NCBI GenBank assembly: GCA_011389575.1
Contig: JAABUB010000022.1
Span: 1-46,128 of the forward strand
Length of the DNA stretch: 46,128 nucleotides
Direction: 5' to 3'
DNA from: Desulfotignum sp.
GTDB taxonomy: Bacteria; Desulfobacterota; Desulfobacteria; Desulfobacterales; Desulfobacteraceae
Shown: piece after piece, positions 24,975-32,936 of the stretch
Position numbering within the stretch: the stretch's first letter is position 1
How the letters are laid out: each line of letters begins with the position of its first letter
Notes under the pieces: model-generated
The model's input: only the letters and a program-made list of their open reading frames with translations
The model's database searches: none
Told to the model about the DNA's origin: nothing
Translations under genes and position numbers: made by a program

Positions 24975-25980
24975 TTCAAAACCTCCCAATGACCGCCTTT
25001 ATCGGGTCCTACACGGCAAATAAGCCCTTCCCGTTTCATCTTGGCCAAATGGTATTTCACTCCGCTTTCTGTGATATCTCCCAATTGTTCTGCAATTTTG
25101 GCACGGCTTATCTCCGGGTCATTCTTGAGGATATCCAATATTTTCTGGGCAGTTTTCTGGATAGTTTTCTGGGTAGTGCTTTTTTTGCTGTCAGTTTGAC
25201 CCTGGATGGCGGCCATATACTGCGGAGAAAACACAAATTCCACCCAGAGATCATACCCGTCCACATGGATATTGGGAGGCGGGGAATCTGCTCTGCGGCA
25301 GGCAGAAAATATTTTTTCAATCCCCCGGCCCCAGGATTTGATCTCCCCGGAGCGGAAAAACACATTGGCCACATCCGGATTATAGGGGGGATGAACCGGT
25401 CCAGATCTTCATGAAACAAGAGCACCGCCGCCCGTTTCAGACACTTTCCCTCCACCAGTTTCAACTTTTCCAGCAAACCTGAATCTGATGCCGAAAGATT
25501 CGCAGTACTCAACCGGCCACTGGCAGCGGCCAGTTCACGGAATCTCTTCAGGCTTGACAGGGACAGATCCGATGGTTTTACCCCGGGCAGCGGCACAGAA
25601 TCCCAGGTGCGGCCCTGCCGCTGCAGCAGAAACCGGTCCAGTGCAGCGCCTTTCAGTTCCTGTAGCGTACTGCCGCTGCGGGTATAGTACCGCCACCGAA
25701 AACTGATGGGATTGGTGTAGGCGGGAACATGAATCTCCAGCAGTTCCACCCCGTCTTCCTCGACCAGATTGACATCTACCATGATACCCAGCAGGTCACG
25801 GATTTTATTGGGCAAATCCTCCAGCAGCTTGGAGCCGTTTGAAACGCCCACAGCTTCACTCCGGTCGTTTCTGCCGACCACCAGCACACCACCCTGGCCA
25901 TTGGCAAACCCGCTGACCCAGCGCAGATACTCATCCCGCCAGGATTCTTTCCATTCGATGTTCTGGTTTTCCCGGGTCAT
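24971..25980 (-). pseudogene. AlbA/Schlafen-type ATP-binding regulator with internal deletion
   Basis: The first 205 codons from 25980 (ENQNIEWKESWRDEYLRWVS, GFANGQGGVLVVGRND, AAVLLFHEDLDRFI) are an AlbA_2 domain protein. Then the frame shifts and continues with NPDVANVFFRSGEIKSWGRG and a C-terminal winged helix (ISRAKIAEQLGDITESGVKY) to 24971. About 150 residues, including the region before HPSRPRNPDVAN, are lost at the junction near 25390. Such proteins often sit beside type I restriction genes, as here. Confidence 0.75.
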
Positions 25981-26035
25981 AAACCGGCCTCCATAAATTC
26001 TTTACAAGACCAATGCCCGGGCGGTATTTTTGTAC

Positions 26036-26611
26036 CTACTCATCCTGTTCACCATCGTTCTGTTTATATTTCCAGGGATTTTCAGCAACATCCCGTTTGA
26101 TGTATTCACGATAGTCAGTATATATTTTCTTGATAAGATCTTCAAATGCCGGTATGCCGATAAAGGCTTCGCTGTGATACTGTTCCTTTTCCAGCCTCTC
26201 ATCTTCTATTTGCTTTTCATATGCATCTTGGTCAAAAGGACCGAACTTCTCCTCTAACTCTTTTTTAACCTGTTCCCAGGGGATTCCTTTTGTCTTGCCT
26301 GATTCAAAATCTTTGACTCTTTTATCAAGCTCAGATGCAACAGGATCTTCTTTGCGGTTATAGCCTGGTTCAGGGATCATGTCATAATCAAGAACCGGTT
26401 TACCAAATGCTTCCGCCATCATCAGCCATGAATGCCGCAGCTCTTCAATGGTTTCACCAAATGGTTCAACCGGATCTGTTGTGATTGTCCCTGCAAACCC
26501 ATTCTTGTCATAGTATGCTTCATGTATGGCATACATATAATTGATTCTTTCTTTTTTGCCCGAAGAATCCTGATAGACCGTTTTCTTTCGGACAACTCTA
26601 TAATTCCACAT
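26036..26611 (-). CDS. Conserved hypothetical protein (MWNYRVV family)
   Basis: 191 residues, AAGGTG upstream. The N-terminal third (MWNYRVVRKKTVYQDSSG, MYAIHEAYYDKNG, DPVEPFGETIEELRHSW) is a pattern seen in small hypothetical proteins of mobile gene neighbourhoods. The remainder is highly charged and helical. No catalytic motif is visible. It is surrounded by toxin-antitoxin genes and restriction remnants, so a role in accessory or defence biology is possible but unproven. Confidence 0.6.
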   Translation of the reverse strand: MWNYRVVRKKTVYQDSSGKKERINYMYAIHEAYYDKNGFAGTITTDPVEPFGETIEELRHSWLMMAEAFGKPVLDYDMIPEPGYNRKEDPVASELDKRVKDFESGKTKGIPWEQVKKELEEKFGPFDQDAYEKQIEDERLEKEQYHSEAFIGIPAFEDLIKKIYTDYREYIKRDVAENPWKYKQNDGEQDE

Positions 26612-26658
26612 AATTCACCTTCACTTCAGGGCCCTGTTATTTCCGGGATAATGCATGT

Positions 26659-26796
26659 CTATAGATCACGTAAACGGCTGGTTGGAACATTAAAGATTAC
26701 AGAAAACTTTTTGGCAGTAGCCAGGCTGATGGAACGTTTCTCCCGCTCCATATTAGAAATAATCTGTCCGGGGGGACATTTCCATTTTTTTTCCGC
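26659..26796 (-). pseudogene. XRE helix-turn-helix remnant
   Basis: Minus-strand frame GQIISNMEREKRSISLATAK then KFSVIFNVPTSRLRDL and stop: the recognition helix and tail of an XRE-type (antitoxin-like) regulator. The first helices are missing, and the open frame runs back into the next antitoxin gene without a start. Confidence 0.55.
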
Positions 26797-26807
26797 TGCA
26801 AATGGTT

Positions 26808-27026
26808 CTACCTTTCTCTTCCTTTTCTTACTATATCAACAATTTCTTTTGTTGTGACATGAGCCTTTATAAAAGGCACATCTAAAGGAGAGGATACCGT
26901 TTGTTCAGGAATCAATGCAAAAGTTCGACCGTCTTTTCTGCGAATTAATACCTTGCCGGAATTTTCTGCCTGCTCAAGCACCGTGGCAAGCTTTTGTCTT
27001 GCTTCTGAATATGTATAGACGTGCAT
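26808..27026 (-). CDS. Phd/YefM-family antitoxin (downstream of its PIN toxin)
   Basis: 72 residues from ATG 27026 with GGAGG six bases upstream. MHVYTYSEARQKLATVLEQA and GKVLIRRKDGRTFALIPEQ give the Phd/YefM fold; the tail (KEIVDIVRKGRER) would wrap the toxin. It starts one base after the PIN toxin gene ends, so this pair has the reverse order, toxin first. Confidence 0.87.
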   Translation of the reverse strand: MHVYTYSEARQKLATVLEQAENSGKVLIRRKDGRTFALIPEQTVSSPLDVPFIKAHVTTKEIVDIVRKGRER

Positions 27027-27027
27027 T

Positions 27028-27420
27028 TTAGACCTCCAGCGCATCAATTTTAATGCTTTGGGCAGCTGCCTTTAATTTTAGATCCAAAGTCAAAAGGGGA
27101 GCCTTGTACCGTATAGCGCAATCCAACAGGTAGGCATCATAGGCGTACATATTTATCTGTTTTGAGAGTCGCAATGCATTGGTAATGTCTGTTTCAACAT
27201 ACCTGATGGGGATGCTTTGAAAGATTTCCACCCCCTTTTCGGCATCATCAAGTGATAACCGATCCTGCTTAAACATTGCCGAGAACGCATTGCCGATTTC
27301 CCAAAGTATAGAGCCAGGTCCTATCAGAGTGTTGCCAGTGGTAATAGTTATGATTTTAGTCCGTTCGGGTTCTCCAGCAATTACCGCAATCAAAGCGCTT
27401 GTATCGATTACAATGTCCAT
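27028..27420 (-). CDS. PIN-domain toxin
   Basis: 130 residues, a VapC-like ribonuclease. The acidic metal site is intact: IDTSAL near the N-terminus, WEIGNAF in the middle, YAYDAYLLDCA and LLTLDLKLKAAA near the end. An AT-rich palindrome lies just upstream. Translation coupling with the following antitoxin is likely because only one base separates them. Confidence 0.88.
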   Translation of the reverse strand: MDIVIDTSALIAVIAGEPERTKIITITTGNTLIGPGSILWEIGNAFSAMFKQDRLSLDDAEKGVEIFQSIPIRYVETDITNALRLSKQINMYAYDAYLLDCAIRYKAPLLTLDLKLKAAAQSIKIDALEV

Positions 27421-27439
27421 TTTGAGCTCCAGAAATCAT

Positions 27440-27462
27440 ATTATTGACAATTGTACAATAAT
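27440..27462 (-). promoter_or_regulatory. Palindromic operator of the PIN/Phd module
   Basis: A 23-base near-palindrome centred on CAATTG, with outer arms ATTATTG and CAATAAT. It lies 20 bases upstream of the PIN toxin ATG and overlaps promoter-like AT-rich sequence, as expected for autoregulation by a toxin-antitoxin complex. The stretch 27463-27665 contains no supported gene. Confidence 0.6.
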
Positions 27463-27665
27463 GATGGGGTTTGTCAAGCTTTATGAGATAGACCCTTTAT
27501 TCTCAAGCCTTTTTTCCCTGATCAATGCCAAGTCGAGACCACGGGGTCTGAAATGAACAGGCGGGTGGCGGTGGGTCCCCGGGGGTGGCCGGCACTATGG
27601 GAAAAGGTGATCCCGGACCTTTCTTGACATTGAGGACAAAAACAGGCACTATTCAGCCAGAAAGG

Positions 27666-28082
27666 ATGTCAGCCGCAATGGAAGAAAAAATCACACATTA
27701 CTTTACAACCAAAAATGAGGTGGCTGCGGTGCACCTGTTCGGATCATTTGCATCTGAAAAAAACCGCCCCATGAGTGACGTGGATCTGGCCGTCTTGTTT
27801 TTGCCCGAATATCTTCCGTCAGCAGACCGACTCTCCCGCCGGTATCTGACTGATCTTGGCAGACTTCTGAAAAAGGATATCCATCCCATTGTAATGAACC
27901 GGGCCGGGGAAGTGCTGCTCAAACAGATTTTCCTCAAAGGCAAACAGCTTGTGGTGAAAAACCCGGTTTTTGTCAGTGAATTCAACATGACCGCCATCTC
28001 CCGGATTGCGGATTTCGGTTTTTATCTGGACCGCATGCAGGCCGGCCTGAAAAAAAAGATGCAGGAGAAGGTTCATGGTTGA
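27666..28082 (+). CDS. MNT-type nucleotidyltransferase (antitoxin of a HepT module)
   Basis: 138 residues. The minimal nucleotidyltransferase site is intact: VHLFGSFASEKNRPMSDVDLAVLF (GSF and DxD). MntA proteins neutralise HepT toxins by adding AMP units to them. The start could be the ATG at 27666 or 27678. It overlaps by 8 bases the downstream HepT gene, which is truncated, so this antitoxin has lost its partner. Confidence 0.82.
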   Translation: MSAAMEEKITHYFTTKNEVAAVHLFGSFASEKNRPMSDVDLAVLFLPEYLPSADRLSRRYLTDLGRLLKKDIHPIVMNRAGEVLLKQIFLKGKQLVVKNPVFVSEFNMTAISRIADFGFYLDRMQAGLKKKMQEKVHG

Positions 28083-28295
28083 CAAAGATGTGCTGTTTGC
28101 CAAAATCAGTTCGGTGAACAAACACCTGGACCGGGTAAAAAAACAATCGACCCTGCCCCTGGACCGGTTCCTGGCCAGTCCGGATGTCCAGGATATTGTT
28201 CTGTTCAATCTGCATCTGGCAATTCAGAACTGCATTGACATGGCAGCCCATATTGTCAGCGAACAGGGCTTGGGAGTGGCCGGCTCCAGCAGATT
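28075..28295 (+). pseudogene. HepT (HEPN, DUF86) toxin, truncated
   Basis: The first 73 codons (MVDKDVLFAKISSVNKHLDR, VLFNLHLAIQNCIDMAAHIV, SEQGLGVAGS) are a clear DUF86/HepT N-terminus. Beyond that the frame runs through unrelated DNA to 28416, which on the other strand is a LysR gene start. The catalytic RNxxxH segment of HEPN toxins is absent, so it cannot be an active RNase. Confidence 0.75.
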
Positions 28296-28414
28296 TTTCG
28301 GATGGCATGGCTTACGGCGGATTGGGTCAGACACAGCCGTTCCGCACACCCGGTGTAGCTACCGGCCTTTGCCTGGGTGTAGAAGGTTTTCAGCTTGTTC
28401 AGATCCACCTGCAT
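28296..28414 (-). pseudogene. LysR-family regulator, N-terminal remnant
   Basis: On the minus strand, ATG 28414 with AAAGGA upstream reads MQVDLNKLKTFYTQAKAGSY, then TGCAERLCLTQSAVSHAIRK, a perfect LysR helix-turn-helix. After about 41 residues it runs into the antisense of the HepT gene. The two genes were joined tail to tail by a deletion that removed about 250 LysR codons. The intergenic 28415-28645 holds no further gene. Confidence 0.7.
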
Positions 28415-28645
28415 AGTGGTCCTTTAAATCATTCGACCCGAAACTGACATATCAACGATCCATTGTATCACGAAGACCACCAGGATCACGAAGGATCATC
28501 GAAACACAATGTGCTGCGCCAGGCAGGTTCATCATGATTCATTAATAATCCATGAACTGAACCATGTCAAGCGGTCTGATCTTCCAATCCATGCCCGTCT
28601 GTGCTATGCTCCGTTAGCGAACAGTACTTGAATTTTTGGAGACAT

Positions 28646-29371
28646 ATGGACCCTCTTTTTGAAGAATTGGATTGTCAGCAGACCCTGCTGGGGGAATTGA
28701 GCCTGAGACGACGGCGCCTGCTGCAGCTGGAAGGCAGAAAGATTTACGAGGTAAAGCTGGGGGATCATTTTCTGATGTCCAGCCTGTTCCATGAAGCGGA
28801 AACCAAAATGGCTGAGATCAGCCTGGCCCTGACAACCAAGCCGGACCTGAATGTGGTGGTGGGGGGCCTGGGACTGGGATATACTGCTGGGGCCGCCCTG
28901 GCAGACCCGCGGGTAAACTCCATGGTGGTGGTGGAGTATCTGGAACCGGTGATCAGCTGGCACAAAAAAAATCTGGTGCCCCTGGGAAACCAGCTGTGCT
29001 CAGACCCGCGGTGTCGAATAATCCACGATGATTTTTTCGCCCGGAGCCGGGATGTCGACCAGGGATTTGATCCCGCCTTTCCCGGAAAAAAACAGGACAT
29101 CATTCTTCTGGACATCGACCACACCCCCAACCGGGTCCTGCACCGGACCAATACCCGATTTTATACACCCGAAGGCCTGAATGAGCTGGCCGGGCACCTG
29201 ACCCCGGGCGGGGTGTTCGCCCTGTGGTCCGACGATCCGCCGGAAAAAGCGTTCACAGTTTTGCTGGAAACCGTGTTCCCGGAAGTTCATGCCCACACCG
29301 TCTGTTTCAAAAACCCGTTCACCGGCGGTACGGCTGAAAACGCAGTGTACACAGCCAGAACAGACAGATAA
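28646..29371 (+). CDS. Spermidine-synthase-like protein
   Basis: 241 residues from ATG 28646 (GGAG upstream). The Rossmann core is seen in LNVVVGGLGLGYTAGAAL and NSMVVVEYLEPVISW, then DIILLDIDHTPNRVL and LAGHLTPGGVFALWSDDPPE. It is the spermidine synthase fold used by aminopropyl- and methyltransferases. The usual catalytic D-x-x-D loop of true spermidine synthase is not obvious, so the activity is uncertain. Stands alone, convergent with the flavin oxidoreductase. Confidence 0.75.
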   Translation: MDPLFEELDCQQTLLGELSLRRRRLLQLEGRKIYEVKLGDHFLMSSLFHEAETKMAEISLALTTKPDLNVVVGGLGLGYTAGAALADPRVNSMVVVEYLEPVISWHKKNLVPLGNQLCSDPRCRIIHDDFFARSRDVDQGFDPAFPGKKQDIILLDIDHTPNRVLHRTNTRFYTPEGLNELAGHLTPGGVFALWSDDPPEKAFTVLLETVFPEVHAHTVCFKNPFTGGTAENAVYTARTDR

Positions 29372-29389
29372 TTCCTGAAGGCATGGCCG

Positions 29390-30496
29390 TTATTCAGAGC
29401 GTTCACGCTGTTCGGTCACACAATAGATCCCCTCTCCCTTCAACGCCGGGCGGAAACACAGGTTGTCCGAATTGCACAGGGCCGGGCCGGTATCCCCGCT
29501 GCGCCAGCGGTTGATCAGGCCGGGCTCCCGGATCAGGGGCCGGCTCAAAGAGATATAATCGGAAACACCGCCGACAACCAGTTCCCGTGCCTTTTCAAGG
29601 GAACGGATACCCCCGACAAGGATGACGGGAATGTCCAGGGCCTGTTTATATGCGGCTGCCCCCTGCTCAAAGTATGCTTCCTTTTCCGGCTTGTTGATGC
29701 CCAGCCGGCTGGGGGACAATGTTTTGCTGGTGAGAAATCCGCCGGACACCTCGATGGCATCGATGCCGGCATTCTGCAGGAGTCTGGCGGTCTCAACAGC
29801 ATCTTCCAGTGTCAGGCCTCCTTCCACATCATCCCAGGCATTGATTTTCACCAGCACGGGAAAGTCCGGTCCCACTGCCTGCCGCACCGCAGCCACAGTA
29901 TCACACAGGGACCGGCTGCGGTTTTCAATGGAACCGCCGTAGGCATCCTGGCGCCGGTTGTAGACCGGAGACAGAAACTGGCTGAACAGATATCCATGGG
30001 CCGCATGGATCTGGACCCCGTCGAACCCGGCTGCTTTTGCCCGCTCAGCAGCCTGCACATAGTCTGACACCAGGTCCTGGATATCTGAGATGGTCAGTTC
30101 ATGGCGGGGGGTTTTGGCCAGACCCTCAAACAGGGACACCACATGGGGCCGAGTCCGGGTAATATTTTCGGCGGCAAACGTGCCGGCATGGGCCAGCTGG
30201 ACCACCATTTTTCCGTTTGCCTGGTGAACTGCATCTGTCATGGATTTCAGGCCGTCGACCAGGTCATCTTTGTATATTCCCGTCTGCTTAGGGCCGGCCT
30301 GGCCTTCCGGCAGCACAAAGGTATGCCCGGAAATGATCAGGCCCACCCCGCCTTCTGCCAGCTGGGTGACGGTGTCGATCAACTTAGGGGTCACGGCCCC
30401 GTCTTCATCAGCCATACCTTCCCAGGTGGCGGACCGGACAAACCGGTTGGCCAGTGTCATTGTATTTATCTGCGTTATGTCAAATAGATCGGTCAT
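29390..30496 (-). CDS. NADH:flavin oxidoreductase, old yellow enzyme family
   Basis: 368 residues, a single FMN-binding TIM barrel without the iron-sulfur and NADH domains of dienoyl-CoA reductases. Seen: NRFVRSATWEGMADEDG, the active-site GFDGVQIHAAHGYLFSQFLS, YGGSIENRSR, and the phosphate site PVILVGGIRSLEKA. The C-terminal CNSDNLCFRPALKGEGIYC carries three cysteines. Natural substrate unknown, probably an activated alkene. Two 20-base repeats lie immediately upstream. Confidence 0.9.
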   Translation of the reverse strand: MTDLFDITQINTMTLANRFVRSATWEGMADEDGAVTPKLIDTVTQLAEGGVGLIISGHTFVLPEGQAGPKQTGIYKDDLVDGLKSMTDAVHQANGKMVVQLAHAGTFAAENITRTRPHVVSLFEGLAKTPRHELTISDIQDLVSDYVQAAERAKAAGFDGVQIHAAHGYLFSQFLSPVYNRRQDAYGGSIENRSRSLCDTVAAVRQAVGPDFPVLVKINAWDDVEGGLTLEDAVETARLLQNAGIDAIEVSGGFLTSKTLSPSRLGINKPEKEAYFEQGAAAYKQALDIPVILVGGIRSLEKARELVVGGVSDYISLSRPLIREPGLINRWRSGDTGPALCNSDNLCFRPALKGEGIYCVTEQRERSE

Positions 30497-30514
30497 ATGT
30501 TTTCCTGTATCCTT

Positions 30515-30554
30515 TTTGGGGTTCTATGTTCAAATTTGGGGTTCTATGTTCAAA
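30515..30554 (+). repeat. Two perfect tandem copies of a 20-base unit
   Basis: The unit TTTGGGGTTCTATGTTCAAA occurs twice without a gap (30515-30534, 30535-30554). Each copy begins TTTG and ends CAAA, giving a small palindromic frame. It lies in the promoter region of the flavin oxidoreductase gene, so it could be an operator pair or a slippage-prone repeat. Between here and 30781 no gene is seen. Confidence 0.85.
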
Positions 30555-30780
30555 GTCAAAGATTATTAGTAAAGCACATGCGCCGGCAGATCAAGCGCTC
30601 TTTTGTTCACCGGAAAAAACCCGGGCCGCAAAAGTGCATTTCACATCCCGGGCCGCCTGTGCTATGGTCCGTGACAGACTGAATCCGTCAGCCAAAACCC
30701 GTTGTAACATTGTTTTTGGTATTGTTTTCTTCTTCCCGGGGCCGCTCCGTTGCGAAAGCCCCTCCCAGGTGCGGGCACAA

Positions 30781-30912
30781 CTACACCAATTGTAAAATGC
30801 CGAACAAGATCAGGAATCCTGCGACAATATAATTTAAAAATTTTGGAAAAACCAGTATCAGAACTCCTGCTGCAATTGATAATATCGGTTCCAACGTTAT
30901 TTGGAATGACAT
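30781..30912 (-). CDS. DUF3096-like small membrane protein
   Basis: 43 residues: two hydrophobic helices (LEPILSIAAGVLILVFP and NYIVAGFLILFGILQLV) joined by PKFL. This is the pattern of DUF3096 mini-membrane proteins. AGGAGG lies six bases upstream of the ATG. Function unknown. The following gap 30913-31209 contains no gene I can support. Confidence 0.75.
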   Translation of the reverse strand: MSFQITLEPILSIAAGVLILVFPKFLNYIVAGFLILFGILQLV

Positions 30913-31209
30913 GGGTGACCTCCTGATTGAAAGTGAATTTTAATCGTCTCTGACATGCATGGCTTTTACAGCTGGTGCGACATGTCCAATACACACAATA
31001 GCCGGACCTGGGAAAAAATGAAATTGGGGAAAACCCCCAAAAACAAAAGTGTAATCATGATTGTTCACATGCTCCAAAATTGCCAGGCCATTGATCCCTC
31101 ATACTTTCCAGGCCAGAGCGGTCATGGTTTTTGAAGGATCCATCACATATCCCGAAGATCGATTTCAAAACTGCATAAAATAATGTTCTAAAATGCGGGA
31201 TTTCCCCGA

Positions 31210-31237
31210 TTGATTACAAGGCAGGGCTCCTTATAAA
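31210..31237 (+). promoter_or_regulatory. Promoter of the octaheme cytochrome operon
   Basis: TTGATT (31210-31215), 16 bases, TATAAA (31232-31237), about 50 bases before the start codon at 31288. Sequence match only. Confidence 0.5.
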
Positions 31238-31287
31238 ATGCCATTACAAATCATAATAGGGAATATATGAATTTTCCAGGAGGAATT

Positions 31288-32928
31288 ATGAACGTTTCCA
31301 AAACCAGATTGTTGTGCACCTTGCTTGGATGGTTGCTGCTGTTTATACCACTGGTCGTGCACGCTACCAAAGGAGAATCAGAACAGTCTTACAAGACCTA
31401 CGGGGCGGCCGAGGCCAAAAAAGTGGTGCAGCAGCCGGAACGATGGATCACGGCTGACCATTCCCGGCACGACGTATTGAAAGAGACCTTCACCTCAGGT
31501 CCGGAAGTTACCGAAGCATGCTTGTCATGCCACAACGAAGCCGGGCGTCAGCTTCACCAGGTAATCCACTGGACATGGCTGTGCCCGGCGGACCCGGAAA
31601 ACAAAATGGGCAAAGCCGGACTCACCCTGAACAATTTCTGAGTGAACATCCAGGGCAACGAGGCTCGTTGCACATCATGCCATGCAGGATACGGCTGGAA
31701 AGACGACACATTTGATTTTTCTTCGGAACGTAACATAGACTGCCTGGTATGTCACGATCAGACCGGCACGTACGAAAAATTTCCCACAGGCGCGGGACAC
31801 CCTGTCTCAGAGCCGAAAAAATTCATGGGAAAGACCTATAAGCCGCCTGACTGGAACAAGGTGGCCCAGAGCGTGGGACGGCCCACCCGGGATAACTGCG
31901 GCACCTGCCACTTCTACGGGGGCGGCGGCGACGGTGTCAAGCACGGGGACCTCGATTCTTCGCTTCTGTCACCTGATGAACAGCTCGATGTCCACATGGA
32001 TGCCGAAGGTCCGGATTTTACCTGCATACGGTGCCACACCACAAAGGCCCACAAGATCGCAGGGCGCTGTTACAAGAAGCCGGCGGCCAAAGAGTTAAAG
32101 AGTCTGATAGAAGACGATCTCATCGAACGTATCACCTGTGTGTCCTGCCACACGGATAAACCCCACAAACCCGGGGACAAGGCCAACGACCACACAGACA
32201 AAGTCGCCTGCCAGTCCTGCCATATTCCGGCTTATGCCCGTCAGCTTCCCACCAAGATGTGGTGGGACTGGTCCGAGGCCGGACGTATGAAAGACGGCAA
32301 ACCTTACGCCGAGCACGGACCTTTCGGCAAACATTCCTATCACACCAAAAAGGGCGAGTTTGTCTGGGCCAAGAATGTGGTTCCCGAATACTTCTGGTTC
32401 AACGGCGGCCTGGAATACACCCTTCTCACGGATAAAATCGACCCCGAAAAACCGGTAAAACTCAACCGGGTCATGGGCAGCCGGGACGACTCCCGGTCCA
32501 GAATATACCCGTTCAAGGTCCATAAGGGCAAGCAACCCTATGACAGCAAACGCAATACCATGGCGGCGCTGCATCTGTTCAGCCCAAAGGAGGAAACAGC
32601 CTACTGGGGATCGTACGACTGGCAGAAGGCCATCACCGCGGGTATGGAATATGTCGGCCTGGAGTACGGCGGCGAGTTCGGGTTCGTGGAAACCGTATAT
32701 CATTTTCCCATTACCCATATGGTCGCCCCCAAAGAAAACCGGATCAGCTGTGAGGAATGTCACAACCGGGAGGGCCGCCTGGCCAATCTGGCGGGATTTT
32801 ATATGCCCGGCCGGGATCACCACGAAGGACTGGATATGGTCGGGTGGATCGGTGTGGTTCTGAGTCTGATAGCAGTAATCCTTCACGGTGTCTTTCGAAA
32901 GATTGCCGGTAAGAAAACACAAAGGTGA
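31288..32928 (+). CDS. Octaheme tetrathionate reductase-family cytochrome c with selenocysteine
   Basis: 546 residues if the in-frame TGA at 31639-31641 is read as Sec118. AGGAGG lies four bases before ATG 31288; a signal peptide (LLCTLLGWLLLFIPLVVHA) sends it to the periplasm. Eight CxxCH haem sites are seen: CLSCH, CTSCH, CLVCH, CGTCH, CIRCH, CVSCH, CQSCH, CEECH. A C-terminal helix (WIGVVLSLIAVILHGVF) anchors it. The TGA falls in TLNNF-Sec-VNIQGNE, where this family has NNFC; that cysteine lies, as I recall from the Shewanella structure, near the Lys-ligated active-site haem. A SECIS-like hairpin follows. The family reduces tetrathionate, nitrite or hydroxylamine in vitro; the physiological substrate here is unknown. 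A nonsense mutation is the alternative. Confidence 0.87.
31655..31671 (+). promoter_or_regulatory. Bacterial SECIS-like hairpin
   Basis: GCAACGA (31655-31661) pairs perfectly with TCGTTGC (31665-31671) around the loop GGC. The loop begins 20 bases after the TGA at 31639-31641, within the usual 16-37 base range, and its first bases are GG, as SelB requires a guanosine there. The hairpin lies inside the coding sequence for GNEARC. Confidence 0.8.
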
Positions 32929-32936
32929 AATATATT

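Noticed and set aside
28470..28500. Short CACGAAG repeats before the spermidine-synthase-like gene as a CRISPR fragment
   Set aside because: Only two imperfect copies about 20 bases apart without regular spacers or cas genes.
31288..31641. Octaheme cytochrome as two separate genes or a plain nonsense pseudogene
   Set aside because: The frame is continuous, the codon is TGA at a conserved Cys, a SECIS-like hairpin follows and the rest is intact. With many decayed genes nearby, a nonsense mutation stays possible but less likely.
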